Assembly (NCBI GenBank): GCA_016195095.1
Contig: JACQAE010000178.1
Coordinates: 1 to 43,745 of the forward strand
Direction of reading: 5' to 3'
Origin: Pseudomonadota bacterium
GTDB taxonomy: Bacteria > Pseudomonadota > Alphaproteobacteria > Rhizobiales > Xanthobacteraceae
Length of the DNA stretch: 43,745 nucleotides
The notes under the pieces are model-generated. The model was not told the DNA's origin. It saw only the letters and a list, made by a program, of their open reading frames with translations, and did no database searches. Positions 35,254 to 43,320 of this stretch are shown one piece after another (within the stretch, counting starts at the first letter, position 1; each line of letters opens with the position of its first letter). The translations under genes were made by a program, and so were the position numbers.

Positions 35254-36360
35254 ATGTCCGCGTTGCCGCGCCCGCAACCGCGCCCCGGCGTTCTTGCGAT
35301 CGACCCCTATGTGCCGGGAAAAAGCGCCGCGCCGGGCGTGGCGCGGGCATACAAGCTCTCGTCCAATGAGTCCCCGCTCGGCGCGAGCCCGCATGCGCTT
35401 GCCGCCTACCGCGCTGCCGCCGCGCACTTGCACGACTATCCCGACGGTACGGCGGGCGAATTGCGCGCCGCGATCGCGCGCGCCTATGGGCTCGATCCCA
35501 ACCGTATCGTGTGCGGTGCGGGCTCCGACGACCTCCTCAACCTGATCGCGCGCGCCTATCTCGGCGATCAGGACGAGGCTATTCATACGACGCATGGATT
35601 CCTCGTCTATCCGATCGCGACACTCGGCTGCGGCGCCCGCCCGGTGGTCGCGCCCGAGAAGGATTTTATCGCCGACGTGGACGCCATTCTTGCCGCGGTG
35701 AGCGCGCGCACGAAAATCGTCTTTCTGGCCAACCCCAACAACCCGACCGGCACCTATATCGCCTTCGACGAGGTGCGGCGGCTGCACCGCGCGCTCGCCC
35801 CGCACGTCCTTTTCGTGATCGACGCGGCCTACGCCGAATATGTCAGTCGCAACGACTACGAGGCCGGCATTGAGCTTGTGGCCACCAGCGACAACGTGGT
35901 CATGTGCCGCACATTCTCAAAGATTCATGGGCTCGCGGCGTTGCGGCTCGGCTGGATGTATGGGCCAGCGCACGTCATTGATGCCATCAATCGCATTCGC
36001 GGGCCGTTCAACGTCAGCGCGCCTGCGATCGCCGCCGGCGTCGCCGCCGTCGCCGACACCGCGCATGTCGAGCGCTCGCGCGTGCATAACGAGCAATGGC
36101 TCGGCTGGCTGACGCAGGAAATCCGCGCGCTTGGAATCGACGTAACGCCGAGCGTCGGCAATTTCCTGCTCATGCATTTTCCGCGCGCCGCCGGCCGCAC
36201 CGCCGCCGAGGCCGACGCGTTCCTCGCCCGCCGCGGCCTCATCGTGCGCCGCCTCGACGCCTACAAGCTGCCGCACGCGCTGCGCATGAGCGTCGGCAGC
36301 GAGGAAGCAAACCGCCTTGCCGTCGCGGCACTGGCGGAGTTCATGGGGCAGAAAACGTGA
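35254..36360 (+). CDS. hisC: HisC-type aminotransferase (histidinol-phosphate/aromatic aminotransferase)
   Basis: A 368-residue PLP enzyme of class I/II. The ATG at 35254 follows TTGGAG; longer frames upstream overlap the chorismate mutase. Motifs are [13 protein letters not shown], the substrate/PLP loop [36 protein letters not shown] and the cofactor lysine in [15 protein letters not shown]. Position between chorismate mutase and a prephenate/arogenate dehydrogenase suggests transamination of prephenate, phenylpyruvate or hydroxyphenylpyruvate rather than, or besides, histidinol phosphate. Many Hyphomicrobiales keep a second hisC for this purpose. Confidence 0.9.
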   Translation: MSALPRPQPRPGVLAIDPYVPGKSAAPGVARAYKLSSNESPLGASPHALAAYRAAAAHLHDYPDGTAGELRAAIARAYGLDPNRIVCGAGSDDLLNLIARAYLGDQDEAIHTTHGFLVYPIATLGCGARPVVAPEKDFIADVDAILAAVSARTKIVFLANPNNPTGTYIAFDEVRRLHRALAPHVLFVIDAAYAEYVSRNDYEAGIELVATSDNVVMCRTFSKIHGLAALRLGWMYGPAHVIDAINRIRGPFNVSAPAIAAGVAAVADTAHVERSRVHNEQWLGWLTQEIRALGIDVTPSVGNFLLMHFPRAAGRTAAEADAFLARRGLIVRRLDAYKLPHALRMSVGSEEANRLAVAALAEFMGQKT

Positions 36361-37327
36361 ATTCGCCGCCGGCCATCGATCGCCTGGCATTGCTTGGGAC
36401 GGGCCTCATCGGCTCCTCGATCGCGCGCGCGGCGCGCGCGTTTGGCGCCGCCCGCAGCATCGTCGCCACAGCGCGTTCCGAGGCGACACGCGCGCGCGTC
36501 GTCGAGCTCGGTCTCGCCGATCACGTGGCCGGCAGCAACGCAGCCGCGGTCGCCGGAGCGGATCTCGTCATCGTCTGCGTGCCGGTCGGCGCGAGTGGCG
36601 CGGTGGCGCGGTGGCGGCGGAAATCGGGCCGCATCTCAAGGATGGCGCGATCGTGTCCGACGTCGGCTCGGTCAAGGCCGCGGTCGCGCGCGACATGCGC
36701 CCGCACCTGCCGAAAGGCGTGCATTTCATTCCCGCGCATCCGGTCGCCGGTACCGAGCATTCCGGGCCGGACGCGGGCTTCCCCGAACTGTTCATCAACC
36801 GCTGGTGCATCCTGACGCCGCTGGAGGACGCCAACCCCACGGCGGTCGAACGGTTGAGCACATTTTGGCGGATGCTCGGGGCCAATGTCGAATGCATGAC
36901 GGCGGAGCACCATGATCTCGTGCTCGCGGTCACTAGCCACTTGCCGCATCTCATCGCCTATACGATTGTCGGCACCGCCGACGAGCTTTCCGCGGTGACG
37001 CGCTCGGAAGTGCTCAATTTCTCCGCCGGCGGCTTTCGTGATTTCACCCGCATCGCCGCCTCCGACCCGACCATGTGGCGCGACGTGTTCCTTGCCAACA
37101 AGGACGCCGTGCTCGAAATGCTCGGAACCTTCAACGAGGACCTGTCCAAGCTCACCCGCGCCATCCGGCGCGGCGACGGCGATACGCTATTTGCGCAGTT
37201 TTCGCGCACCCGCGCCATCCGGCGTGGCATCGTCACGATCGGCCAGGATTCCGCCACGCCCGATTTCGGGCGCCGCCACGCCGAGCCGCCGCGGCCCATG
37301 CCGCGTCCCTATGCCAGCGACGAATGA
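36357..37327 (+). pseudogene. tyrC: Prephenate/arogenate dehydrogenase, interrupted by an 8-bp tandem duplication
   Basis: The GTG at 36357 overlaps the hisC stop and opens DRLALLGTGLIGSSIARAAR (NAD-binding) through ADLVIVCVPVGASGAVA. Here the octamer GCGCGGTG occurs twice in a row (36598-36605, 36606-36613). After it the family sequence continues in another frame: AAEIGPHLKDGAIVSDVGS, HFIPAHPVAGTEHSGPDAGF and TSHLPHLIAYTIVGTA, stop at 37325-37327. Removing one octamer gives a continuous 320-residue protein of normal length. The enzyme oxidatively decarboxylates prephenate or arogenate for tyrosine synthesis. As read, the first frame ends at 36815 without a substrate domain. Because tyrosine synthesis needs this step, a sequencing or assembly error is a real possibility. 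Confidence 0.88.
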
Positions 37328-37340
37328 CCTGCCCGCCCCT

Positions 37341-37715
37341 TCACATCCGCCGCGGCGCAAGCGCGCCCGCGATGACCTTGCGGATGTCGTCAAGCGACGA
37401 GGGCTTGGTGATGACCGCGTGCACGAGCGCCTGCAAGCCATGCGCGCGCTCGCGCTGGTCGGCATAACCGGTCATCAGAACGATCGTCATGTCGGGATGA
37501 TCGCGCGCAGCGGCGAGCGCGAGGGCGATGCCATCCATCACCGGCATGCGCAGATCGGTGAGCAGGAGGTCTGGTTTCGGCTTCGCGCGCCCGAGCATGT
37601 CGAGGGCCTCGGCGCCGTCGGCGGCGGTGAGGATATCGTGGCCGTCCTCGGTCAATGCGTGCGCGATGAGCGCGCGCGTGGGCTCTTCATCTTCGGCGAT
37701 GAGAATGCGCGCCAT
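37341..37715 (-). CDS. cpdR: Single-domain response regulator CpdR
   Basis: A 124-residue receiver domain with no output part. The acidic pocket is in ILIAEDEEPTRAL (Asp9, Glu10), the phosphorylated aspartate is Asp54 in LLLTDLRMPVMDG, and the switch residues are in VLMTGYAD and ITKPSS. Length and the ILIAEDE start match CpdR, which in alphaproteobacteria is controlled by the CckA-ChpT relay and steers the ClpXP protease at the cell pole. It is convergent with tyrC and transcribed behind the zinc-ribbon gene, 11 bases downstream. Confidence 0.88.
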   Translation of the reverse strand: MARILIAEDEEPTRALIAHALTEDGHDILTAADGAEALDMLGRAKPKPDLLLTDLRMPVMDGIALALAAARDHPDMTIVLMTGYADQRERAHGLQALVHAVITKPSSLDDIRKVIAGALAPRRM

Positions 37716-37726
37716 GGCGTGCCACC

Positions 37727-38587
37727 TCAGTTCAGTCCGGCGGCAAGGTCGCGACGGTGAAAGAACCGCACCATCACGTCGCGACCATTGGCCGGGGGCG
37801 AGGCAAGGCGGGTGCGAAAATCGAACCCTTCGCCGGGACCGAGAACGGTGCGGGTCGGCAGCAGCGTCCAGGCATAGAGTTCGCCGCCGCCGGCGGTGCG
37901 AACGGAAAACCGCATGCGCGGCACCTGCAGCGGCCGATCGACCGCATTGACCACGCGCCCCTCGACGACGAGCACCGGCACGCCGTCGATCGTGTCGGGT
38001 AGGCTCTTGACGTCGGCGAAACTCAGGCCGCGCAGGTTGACCGGAAGGCCGATCAGCGCATAGAGCGAGCCCGTCTGCGGCAGCACGCGCACGATGCCGG
38101 CGCGCCAGGAGACGAGCGCGGCATGGATGGCGACCAGTACCAGGATGGCAACGGCCAGGCCGTGCGGGCCGAGGGCAAGTCGCCAGCGCCCGGCGCGGTT
38201 CGATTCACGGCGGCGGGTGACGCTCTCGATGTCGGCAGGCTCGGCCGGCACGGCCCTGGCGATAGCGGCTTCGATGGTGACGTCGATATGGCGCTCGCCG
38301 TCGTCGCCCGGTGCGAGCGGGGGCGCATGATCGACAACCTGTTCGCCGGCGGCTGATTCCGCCTGCTCAAGTCCATCCGGCGCGGGGTCATGCGTGGCGT
38401 TGCCGGTGGCTGTCGTCTCCATGGCGAATTCGCCGGCGGCGGCCTCAGGCGTTGCTTCCACCAGCGCGGGGGCGCTGGCGACCCAGATGTTGCGACAACG
38501 AACGCAACGCACGGAACGGCCGCGCTCGCCCAGCGAGGCGGCGGACACATCGTAGGCGGTCGAACAATTGGGGCAGACGATTTGCAT
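37727..38587 (-). CDS. MJ0042-type zinc-ribbon membrane protein
   Basis: A 286-residue protein. The N-terminal zinc ribbon has CPNC (5-8) and CVRC (28-31) as in the MJ0042/DUF3426 group. Residues 40-135 are acidic and of low complexity. A single membrane helix follows (about 143-164, AVAILVLVAIHAALVSW). The C-terminal domain contains GLSFADVKSLPDTIDGVPVL with VVEGRVVNAVDRPLQVP and FDFRTRLASPPAN, a beta-rich domain common next to cpdR and ftsE in Hyphomicrobiales. The role is unknown. It is divergent from ftsE and precedes cpdR in a likely two-gene unit. Confidence 0.82.
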   Translation of the reverse strand: MQIVCPNCSTAYDVSAASLGERGRSVRCVRCRNIWVASAPALVEATPEAAAGEFAMETTATGNATHDPAPDGLEQAESAAGEQVVDHAPPLAPGDDGERHIDVTIEAAIARAVPAEPADIESVTRRRESNRAGRWRLALGPHGLAVAILVLVAIHAALVSWRAGIVRVLPQTGSLYALIGLPVNLRGLSFADVKSLPDTIDGVPVLVVEGRVVNAVDRPLQVPRMRFSVRTAGGGELYAWTLLPTRTVLGPGEGFDFRTRLASPPANGRDVMVRFFHRRDLAAGLN

Positions 38588-38783
38588 CGCTCAATGCCTT
38601 TGGCGCGGACCCCTGGCGTGGGCCGCGCTTAACCATCGGATAACCATGGCGGCGAGTCGCCGGCCGATACCCAACCTGCCCGATCGTTCGTTAATGCTCC
38701 ATTAACTTTGCCGCGTTTCCCGCCCGGCCCGACCGGACAGGGGCGCAAGTGTGATTTCCAGCTGCGCGATACGTGTTCGAGAA

Positions 38784-38880
38784 CATTTTCCGGCGAAGTG
38801 GGAACCGGTTCGCCGCAGAAAATGGGATAAAGTCAAAGAAAATAAAGCGATTTCCGATTCAATTGAATCGGAAAACGCTC
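38784..38880 (+). repeat. Dispersed palindromic repeat, copy 4
   Basis: Same layout and orientation as copy 1: the GGGAACCGGTTCGCCGCAGA module, the AAAGTCAAAGAAAAT linker and a terminal palindrome (about 38846-38880) built on GATTCAATTGAATC. It lies in the 369-base divergent gap between the zinc-ribbon gene and ftsE, which otherwise shows no gene. Confidence 0.85.
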
Positions 38881-38956
38881 TAATGCCGAATCAGACTGTC
38901 CTGGCGCTACGTTGGCGCCGGCCAGATGCTGGCGATGCATGCAACCGGAGACAGGA

Positions 38957-39616
38957 TTGGTCCGCTTCGAGAATGTAGGATTGCGCTACGGGCTCGGGCC
39001 CGAGGTCCTGCGCGACCTGACGTTCCATATCGAGCCGCGCTCGTTCCAGTTCTTGACCGGACCCTCGGGCGCCGGCAAGAGCACGTTCCTGCGCCTGCTG
39101 TTCCTGGCGCTGCGGCCGACCCGCGGGCTGATCACGCTGTTCGGCGAGGACGTTTCCACCCTGAGCAAGGACGCGATCGCCAGCCTGCGCCGCCAGGTCG
39201 GCGTCGTATTCCAGGATTTCCGCCTCCTCGATCACATGACGACCTTTGAAAACGTCGCGCTGCCGTTCCGTATTCTCGGACGGCGCCAGGCGAGCTACCG
39301 CCAGGAAGTCGTGGAACTCCTGCAATGGGTCGGGCTTGGCGAGCGGATGTGGGCGCTGCCGCCGGTCCTCTCGGGCGGGGAAAAGCAGCGCGCCGCGATC
39401 GCGCGCGCCGTCATCGCGCGCCCGCAACTCCTGCTCGCCGACGAGCCGACCGGCAATGTCGATCCATCGCTAGCGCAGCGGCTGCTGCGGTTGTTCGTCG
39501 AGCTGAACAAATCCGGCACCTCCGTCGTCATCGCCACGCACGACATCGCGCTGATGGATCAATTCGACGCGCGCCGGCTCGTGCTGCATGATGGCCGGCT
39601 ACACATCTATCATTGA
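38957..39616 (+). CDS. ftsE: Cell division ATP-binding protein FtsE
   Basis: A 219-residue ABC ATPase from a TTG at 38957, which has GGAG seven bases upstream and gives the usual (M)VRFENVGLRYG start; ATGs at 38939 and 38912 are alternatives without a good site. It has Walker A GPSGAGKSTFLRLL, FQDFRLLDHMTTFENVALPF as in FtsE, signature LSGGEKQR, Walker B LLLADEPTGNVD and switch ATHDIALM. FtsE and FtsX activate cell-wall hydrolases during division. The ftsX gene follows 9 bases later. Confidence 0.92.
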   Translation: MVRFENVGLRYGLGPEVLRDLTFHIEPRSFQFLTGPSGAGKSTFLRLLFLALRPTRGLITLFGEDVSTLSKDAIASLRRQVGVVFQDFRLLDHMTTFENVALPFRILGRRQASYRQEVVELLQWVGLGERMWALPPVLSGGEKQRAAIARAVIARPQLLLADEPTGNVDPSLAQRLLRLFVELNKSGTSVVIATHDIALMDQFDARRLVLHDGRLHIYH

Positions 39617-39625
39617 GGTCGAGGC

Positions 39626-40585
39626 ATGACGGCAGAGCGTCCGGCGCCGGCTTCCGAGAGCAGCGAAACGCGCTGGATGGAAGCGAGGCCGCGCGAAGAA
39701 ACCCCGATTGTGCCGCCCGACACGATTTCTGGCCGCTCGTTCACGGCGGTGGTGGCCATCATGACGCTGCTCGCCGCGCTGACCAGCGGCTGCGCCATGC
39801 TCGTGCTGGCGGCGGCGGACGATTGGCGCGCCGACGTCACCCGCGAGGTGACCATTCAGATCAAGCCGAATGCTGGAAAGGATATCGAGGCGGAGATGTA
39901 CCGCGCGGCCGAACTGGCGCGCGCACTGCCGGGCATCGCCGAAGCGCGGCCCTATTCGCGCCAGGAATCCGCGCGGCTGCTCGAGCCGTGGCTTGGCACG
40001 CTGGCCTCCATCGATCTGCCGTTGCCGCGCATCATTGCCGTGCGCGTCGCCGAGGGGCAATCCCCCGATCTTGCCGCGCTTAAGGCGGCGCTGGCGCGAC
40101 AGGTGCCGGACGCCATCCTCGACGATCACCGCCGATTTGCCGCGCGCATGCAGGCGATGGCCGGCAGCACGATCGCGGCGGCGATCGGCGTGTTGGCGCT
40201 TGTCCTCGGCGCCACCATCCTCATGGTCGGATTCGCGACGCGCGGCGCCATGGCCACGAATCGCCCGATCATCGAGGTATTGCACGTGATCGGCGCCAGC
40301 GAGCACTATATCGCGCGCCAATTCCAGCGCCGGTTCCTCATTCTTGGCCTGCGCGGCGGCGTGATCGGCGGCGGCGGCGCGGCCGCGCTGTTCCTGCTCG
40401 CCAGCCTTATGGTGAGCCGCCTCGCCGGCAGCGCCGGTGCCGATCAGATGGCGCCGCTGTTCGGATCGTTTTCCATCGGCGCCGCCGGCTACGCCGGAAT
40501 TGGCGTGCAAATCTTGCTCATCGCCGCCGTCGCCGCGGCAACGTCGCGCCATGTCGTGCGCTCAACACTATCGGCTGTCCAATAA
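39626..40585 (+). CDS. ftsX: Cell division protein FtsX
   Basis: A 319-residue membrane protein, partner of FtsE. It has a first helix about 40-65, a periplasmic loop (VTIQIKPNAGKDIEAEMYR, LPGIAEARPYSRQESARLLE, EPWLGTL) and three C-terminal helices: the first around SACWRL-free ILMVGFATRGAM region with the coupling stretch NRPIIEVLHVIGASEHYIAR, the others near 240-310. The loop and the HVIGASEHYIARQFQRRF motif identify it as FtsX. The complex transmits ATP hydrolysis to periplasmic wall hydrolases. Confidence 0.9.
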   Translation: MTAERPAPASESSETRWMEARPREETPIVPPDTISGRSFTAVVAIMTLLAALTSGCAMLVLAAADDWRADVTREVTIQIKPNAGKDIEAEMYRAAELARALPGIAEARPYSRQESARLLEPWLGTLASIDLPLPRIIAVRVAEGQSPDLAALKAALARQVPDAILDDHRRFAARMQAMAGSTIAAAIGVLALVLGATILMVGFATRGAMATNRPIIEVLHVIGASEHYIARQFQRRFLILGLRGGVIGGGGAAALFLLASLMVSRLAGSAGADQMAPLFGSFSIGAAGYAGIGVQILLIAAVAAATSRHVVRSTLSAVQ

Positions 40586-40722
40586 GGTGTCTTCGCCCGA
40601 GGGAGGTTCGAGCAATTGCGCTATGATATGCTGGGCCGGGCGGTCCACGCGGCATCGGACACGCGCCGCCACCTTGGTGGGCGGCGGCGCGGCGCCGGCG
40701 GGCAAAAAACGGGTCGCGGGCG

Positions 40723-41427
40723 ATGAGGGATGGTGACACCGACGCTGCGCGCGACGCCGCAAGGCCGGCGGCGGAAGCGTCGACGCGCGCGCCCGCGCGA
40801 CGCCTTTACCGCGCAGCCACGCTCGCGCTTGCGATAGCGGGCGCGGCGCTGGCGGTGGGATTTCTTGCCTTCGTCACCCGCGTTCCCGACGCCGAGATCG
40901 TTCTCGATCGCACCGCCGACGGCATCGTCGCGCTCACCGGCGGGGCCTCGCGCATTAGCGACGCCATCGAATTGCTGGCGGCGCGGCGCGGTCAGCGCCT
41001 GCTGATCACTGGCGTCAATCGCGCGACCAGCCCGGATCGGATTTCGCGGCTGACCGCGCCTTATGAGCGCTTGTTCGCGTGCTGCATCGACCTTGATCAT
41101 TCGGCGATGAATACGGTCGGCAATGCCGTCGCCACGCGCAAATGGGCACGCGCGCGCGGATTTCGCTCGCTCATTGTGGTGACCTCGAACTATCACCTGC
41201 CGCGCGCGATGATGGAATTGGCGCACCAATTGCCCGACGTCGCGCTCATCGCCTATCCCGTGGTCACGGAAAAGCGCCGCCAGGTGTCGTGGTGGACGGA
41301 CGCCGAGGTGGCGCGGCTTATCGTGGCGGAATATTTCAAATACCTGTACGCGATGGTGCGCAATGGGCTTGACCTGACAACCGACCCAACCGGCGTGGCG
41401 CGGCGTGACATCCAAACCGCGAGCTGA
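40723..41427 (+). CDS. YdcF/SanA-family (DUF218) membrane protein
   Basis: A 234-residue protein with one N-terminal membrane helix (about 29-51). The DUF218 domain follows: DGIVALTGGASRISDAIELL, RLLITGVNRATSPDRI, the conserved NTVGNAVATRKWARARG and SLIVVTSNYHLPRAMMEL. Proteins of this group (YdcF, SanA, ElyC) act in envelope maintenance; the reaction is not known. The 3' end overlaps plsC by 23 bases, and ftsX lies 137 bases upstream, so it may belong to the same envelope operon. Confidence 0.88.
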   Translation: MRDGDTDAARDAARPAAEASTRAPARRLYRAATLALAIAGAALAVGFLAFVTRVPDAEIVLDRTADGIVALTGGASRISDAIELLAARRGQRLLITGVNRATSPDRISRLTAPYERLFACCIDLDHSAMNTVGNAVATRKWARARGFRSLIVVTSNYHLPRAMMELAHQLPDVALIAYPVVTEKRRQVSWWTDAEVARLIVAEYFKYLYAMVRNGLDLTTDPTGVARRDIQTAS

Positions 41428-42229
41428 CGCGCGAGATCGGCCTTCGGCCGGGGCGGGGGTTGCAATCGCACCCGATGCACCGCGCGCGCACCACGCCGGC
41501 GCGGCGCTGGTCGTGCACTCGATTCTGTTCAACGTGCTGTGCTATGGCCTATTGATCGTGCTGTTGCTCGCGGCCATCCCGACCCTGGTGATGCCGCGCT
41601 GGGGCATTATCAGGCTCGCCCGCTTCTGGGGTCGTTGCAACCTTTGGCTCCTTCGCCGCATCTGCGATATCCACGTCGAATGGCGCGGGCGGGAGAATAT
41701 TCCGGCCGGCGCGCTGATCGTCGCCGCCAAGCACCAATCGATGTGGGAAACCTTCGCTTTGCTCACGGTGTTCCCCGATCCGGCATTCGTCGTCAAACGC
41801 GAACTGATGTGGATTCCCTTCTTTGGCTGGTATGCGTGGAAGGGCGGCATGATCGCCGTCGCGCGCGGCGGCGCCAAGGCGGCCACCGCCGCGATGTCGG
41901 AACGCGCGCGCGCGGTGCTCGCGCACGGACGCCAGATCGTCATTTTCCCGGAGGGAACGCGGCGCTCGCCTGGCGCGCCGGCGGCGTACAAATATGGCAC
42001 CGTGCGTCTCTACGCCGAAACCGGGGCGACGTGCCTGCCGATCGCGCTTAATTCCGGCATGTTCTGGCCGCGGCGGCAGTTCTTGCGCCGGCCCGGAACC
42101 ATTCGTGTCGCGTTCCTTCGCCCCATCGCGCCTGGGCTTGAGGCGGCCGCCTTCTTCGAGCGGCTCCAGGCTGATATCGAGGCGGCAACCGACGACCTCA
42201 TCGCCGAGGCCGAACGCGAACAAATCTGA
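41405..42229 (+). CDS. plsC: 1-acylglycerol-3-phosphate acyltransferase-like protein (PlsC family)
   Basis: A protein of up to 274 residues; the ATG at 41405 lies within the end of the ydcF-like gene, and a GTG nearer the first helix (VHSILFNVLCYGLL) is possible. The acyltransferase motif is KHQSMWETFALL, an H-x4-E rather than the usual H-x4-D. It is followed by KRELMWIPFFGWYAW, GGMIAVARGG and the substrate motif IFPEGTRRSPG. It should acylate lysophosphatidate in phospholipid synthesis at the inner membrane. The Glu variant is the main uncertainty about its activity or acyl donor. Confidence 0.87.
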   Translation: MTSKPRADARDRPSAGAGVAIAPDAPRAHHAGAALVVHSILFNVLCYGLLIVLLLAAIPTLVMPRWGIIRLARFWGRCNLWLLRRICDIHVEWRGRENIPAGALIVAAKHQSMWETFALLTVFPDPAFVVKRELMWIPFFGWYAWKGGMIAVARGGAKAATAAMSERARAVLAHGRQIVIFPEGTRRSPGAPAAYKYGTVRLYAETGATCLPIALNSGMFWPRRQFLRRPGTIRVAFLRPIAPGLEAAAFFERLQADIEAATDDLIAEAEREQI

Positions 42230-42260
42230 CCATGCCAACGCGAAATCCGTGGCGGCCGGG

Positions 42261-42842
42261 TCAGCCGGGCACCTTGCCCGTGCCCGGCGCGTTCGCTTGC
42301 AGCCGCCCTGCCAGAGCGTGCAGCCGCGCGTCGCGAATGCCGAGAAACTCCAACGCCGCGACGGTCTCGATCACATAGTCAGGGTTGCGCCCCGATTGCC
42401 CGACTCCCTGGCAGACGAGGCGCAATTGCTCCGCCAACGTGAGCCGGCCGGCATATTGCGGATGACGACGATCGACAACGTATGCCAAGGCTTCGACGCA
42501 CAGCCGGCTGCCGTCAAGCAGCATGATGCGCCGCGTCGCCTCGCGGTAGACGCTCGTCGCCTGTTCGCGCTCGCGCAGGTAGGCGATGGTCGCCGCCCGC
42601 GCATTGGGCGCGACGCGATAGGCGATCCCGTGGCAGGCGCCGCCATGATCGAGGCCGAGCACGAGGCCCGGCCGTTCGGGGGTGCCGCGATGGACAAAGG
42701 AATAGACGCACAGCGACCGGTGCAGCCCGGTGAGCCGCGCCGGCACACGATCGCGGAAGGCAAAACCGGGCCGCCAAATGAGCGAGCCATAGCCGAATAC
42801 CCAAAGGTCGCCGGCGGCGGCGTGATGAACCGTTGAATTCAT
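42261..42842 (-). CDS. ChaC-like gamma-glutamylcyclotransferase
   Basis: A 193-residue protein with the cyclotransferase substrate loop DLWVFGYGSLIWRPGF (about 12-27), then RLTGLHRSLCVYSFVHRGTP with PERPGLVLGLDHGG, and a C-terminal helix pair QYAGRLTLAEQLRLVCQGVG with NPDYVIETVAALE. ChaC enzymes cleave glutathione to 5-oxoproline and Cys-Gly in the cytoplasm. It is convergent with plsC and read toward it; the gap to the DUF2125 gene on its other side holds a repeat. Confidence 0.88.
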   Translation of the reverse strand: MNSTVHHAAAGDLWVFGYGSLIWRPGFAFRDRVPARLTGLHRSLCVYSFVHRGTPERPGLVLGLDHGGACHGIAYRVAPNARAATIAYLREREQATSVYREATRRIMLLDGSRLCVEALAYVVDRRHPQYAGRLTLAEQLRLVCQGVGQSGRNPDYVIETVAALEFLGIRDARLHALAGRLQANAPGTGKVPG

Positions 42843-42917
42843 TGCACAGCTATTGCACGGCCATTATGCGGCTCTTGGCGCCCGCGTCGATTGCGTTCCC
42901 GGTTCCCCCGCTTAGAG

Positions 42918-43014
42918 CATTTTCCGGCGAAGTGGGAACCGGTTCGCCGCAGAAAATGCAACAAAGTCAAAGAACATGGAGCGCTTCCCATTGCAACTGC
43001 AACGGGAAGCGCTC
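42918..43014 (+). repeat. Dispersed palindromic repeat, copy 5
   Basis: Same layout and orientation as copies 1 and 4. The terminal palindrome (42979-43014) has arms GAGCGCTTCCC and GGGAAGCGCTC: both arms changed together compared with copy 1 (CTTTCC/GGAAAG), so pairing is kept. It lies in the 478-base gap between the ChaC-like and DUF2125 genes. Confidence 0.88.
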
Positions 43015-43077
43015 TGGAGCCAGATCGTTTGGTCCGCAATCGCCGTTGCAACCCTAGGCATCGTTTTCGAGCTTGAT

Positions 43078-43106
43078 CCCGTGCGAAACCGCGGCTTTCG
43101 CACGGG
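43078..43106. repeat. Strong intergenic hairpin
   Basis: Perfect 11-base arms CCCGTGCGAAA (43078-43088) and TTTCGCACGGG (43096-43106) enclose CCGCGGC. No T run follows on either strand. It sits 64 bases after repeat copy 5 and may be a second kind of palindromic intergenic element; it occurs once in this window. Confidence 0.55.
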
Positions 43107-43320
43107 ACCATACGCGGCCGCAGCCTCACCATCAGCGCCTTTGCCGGCGCCACACGAGGCTGACCACTCCAGGATATGCCAAAAGACGGAATAATCGGAC
43201 GTTTTGGCGCGTCGGACACCGCGCCGCCACGAAAAAAATGCGATAAAACATCTAAGGTACCGATGCGCCGTTCGAATCCAGCGGGAGGCTTGGCGCGCCC
43301 GTGCAACGGTGGAAGATATC

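Noticed and set aside
15367-43014. CRISPR array suspected from the repeated palindromes
   Set aside because: The copies are kilobases apart, face both ways, and lack regular spacers or cas genes.
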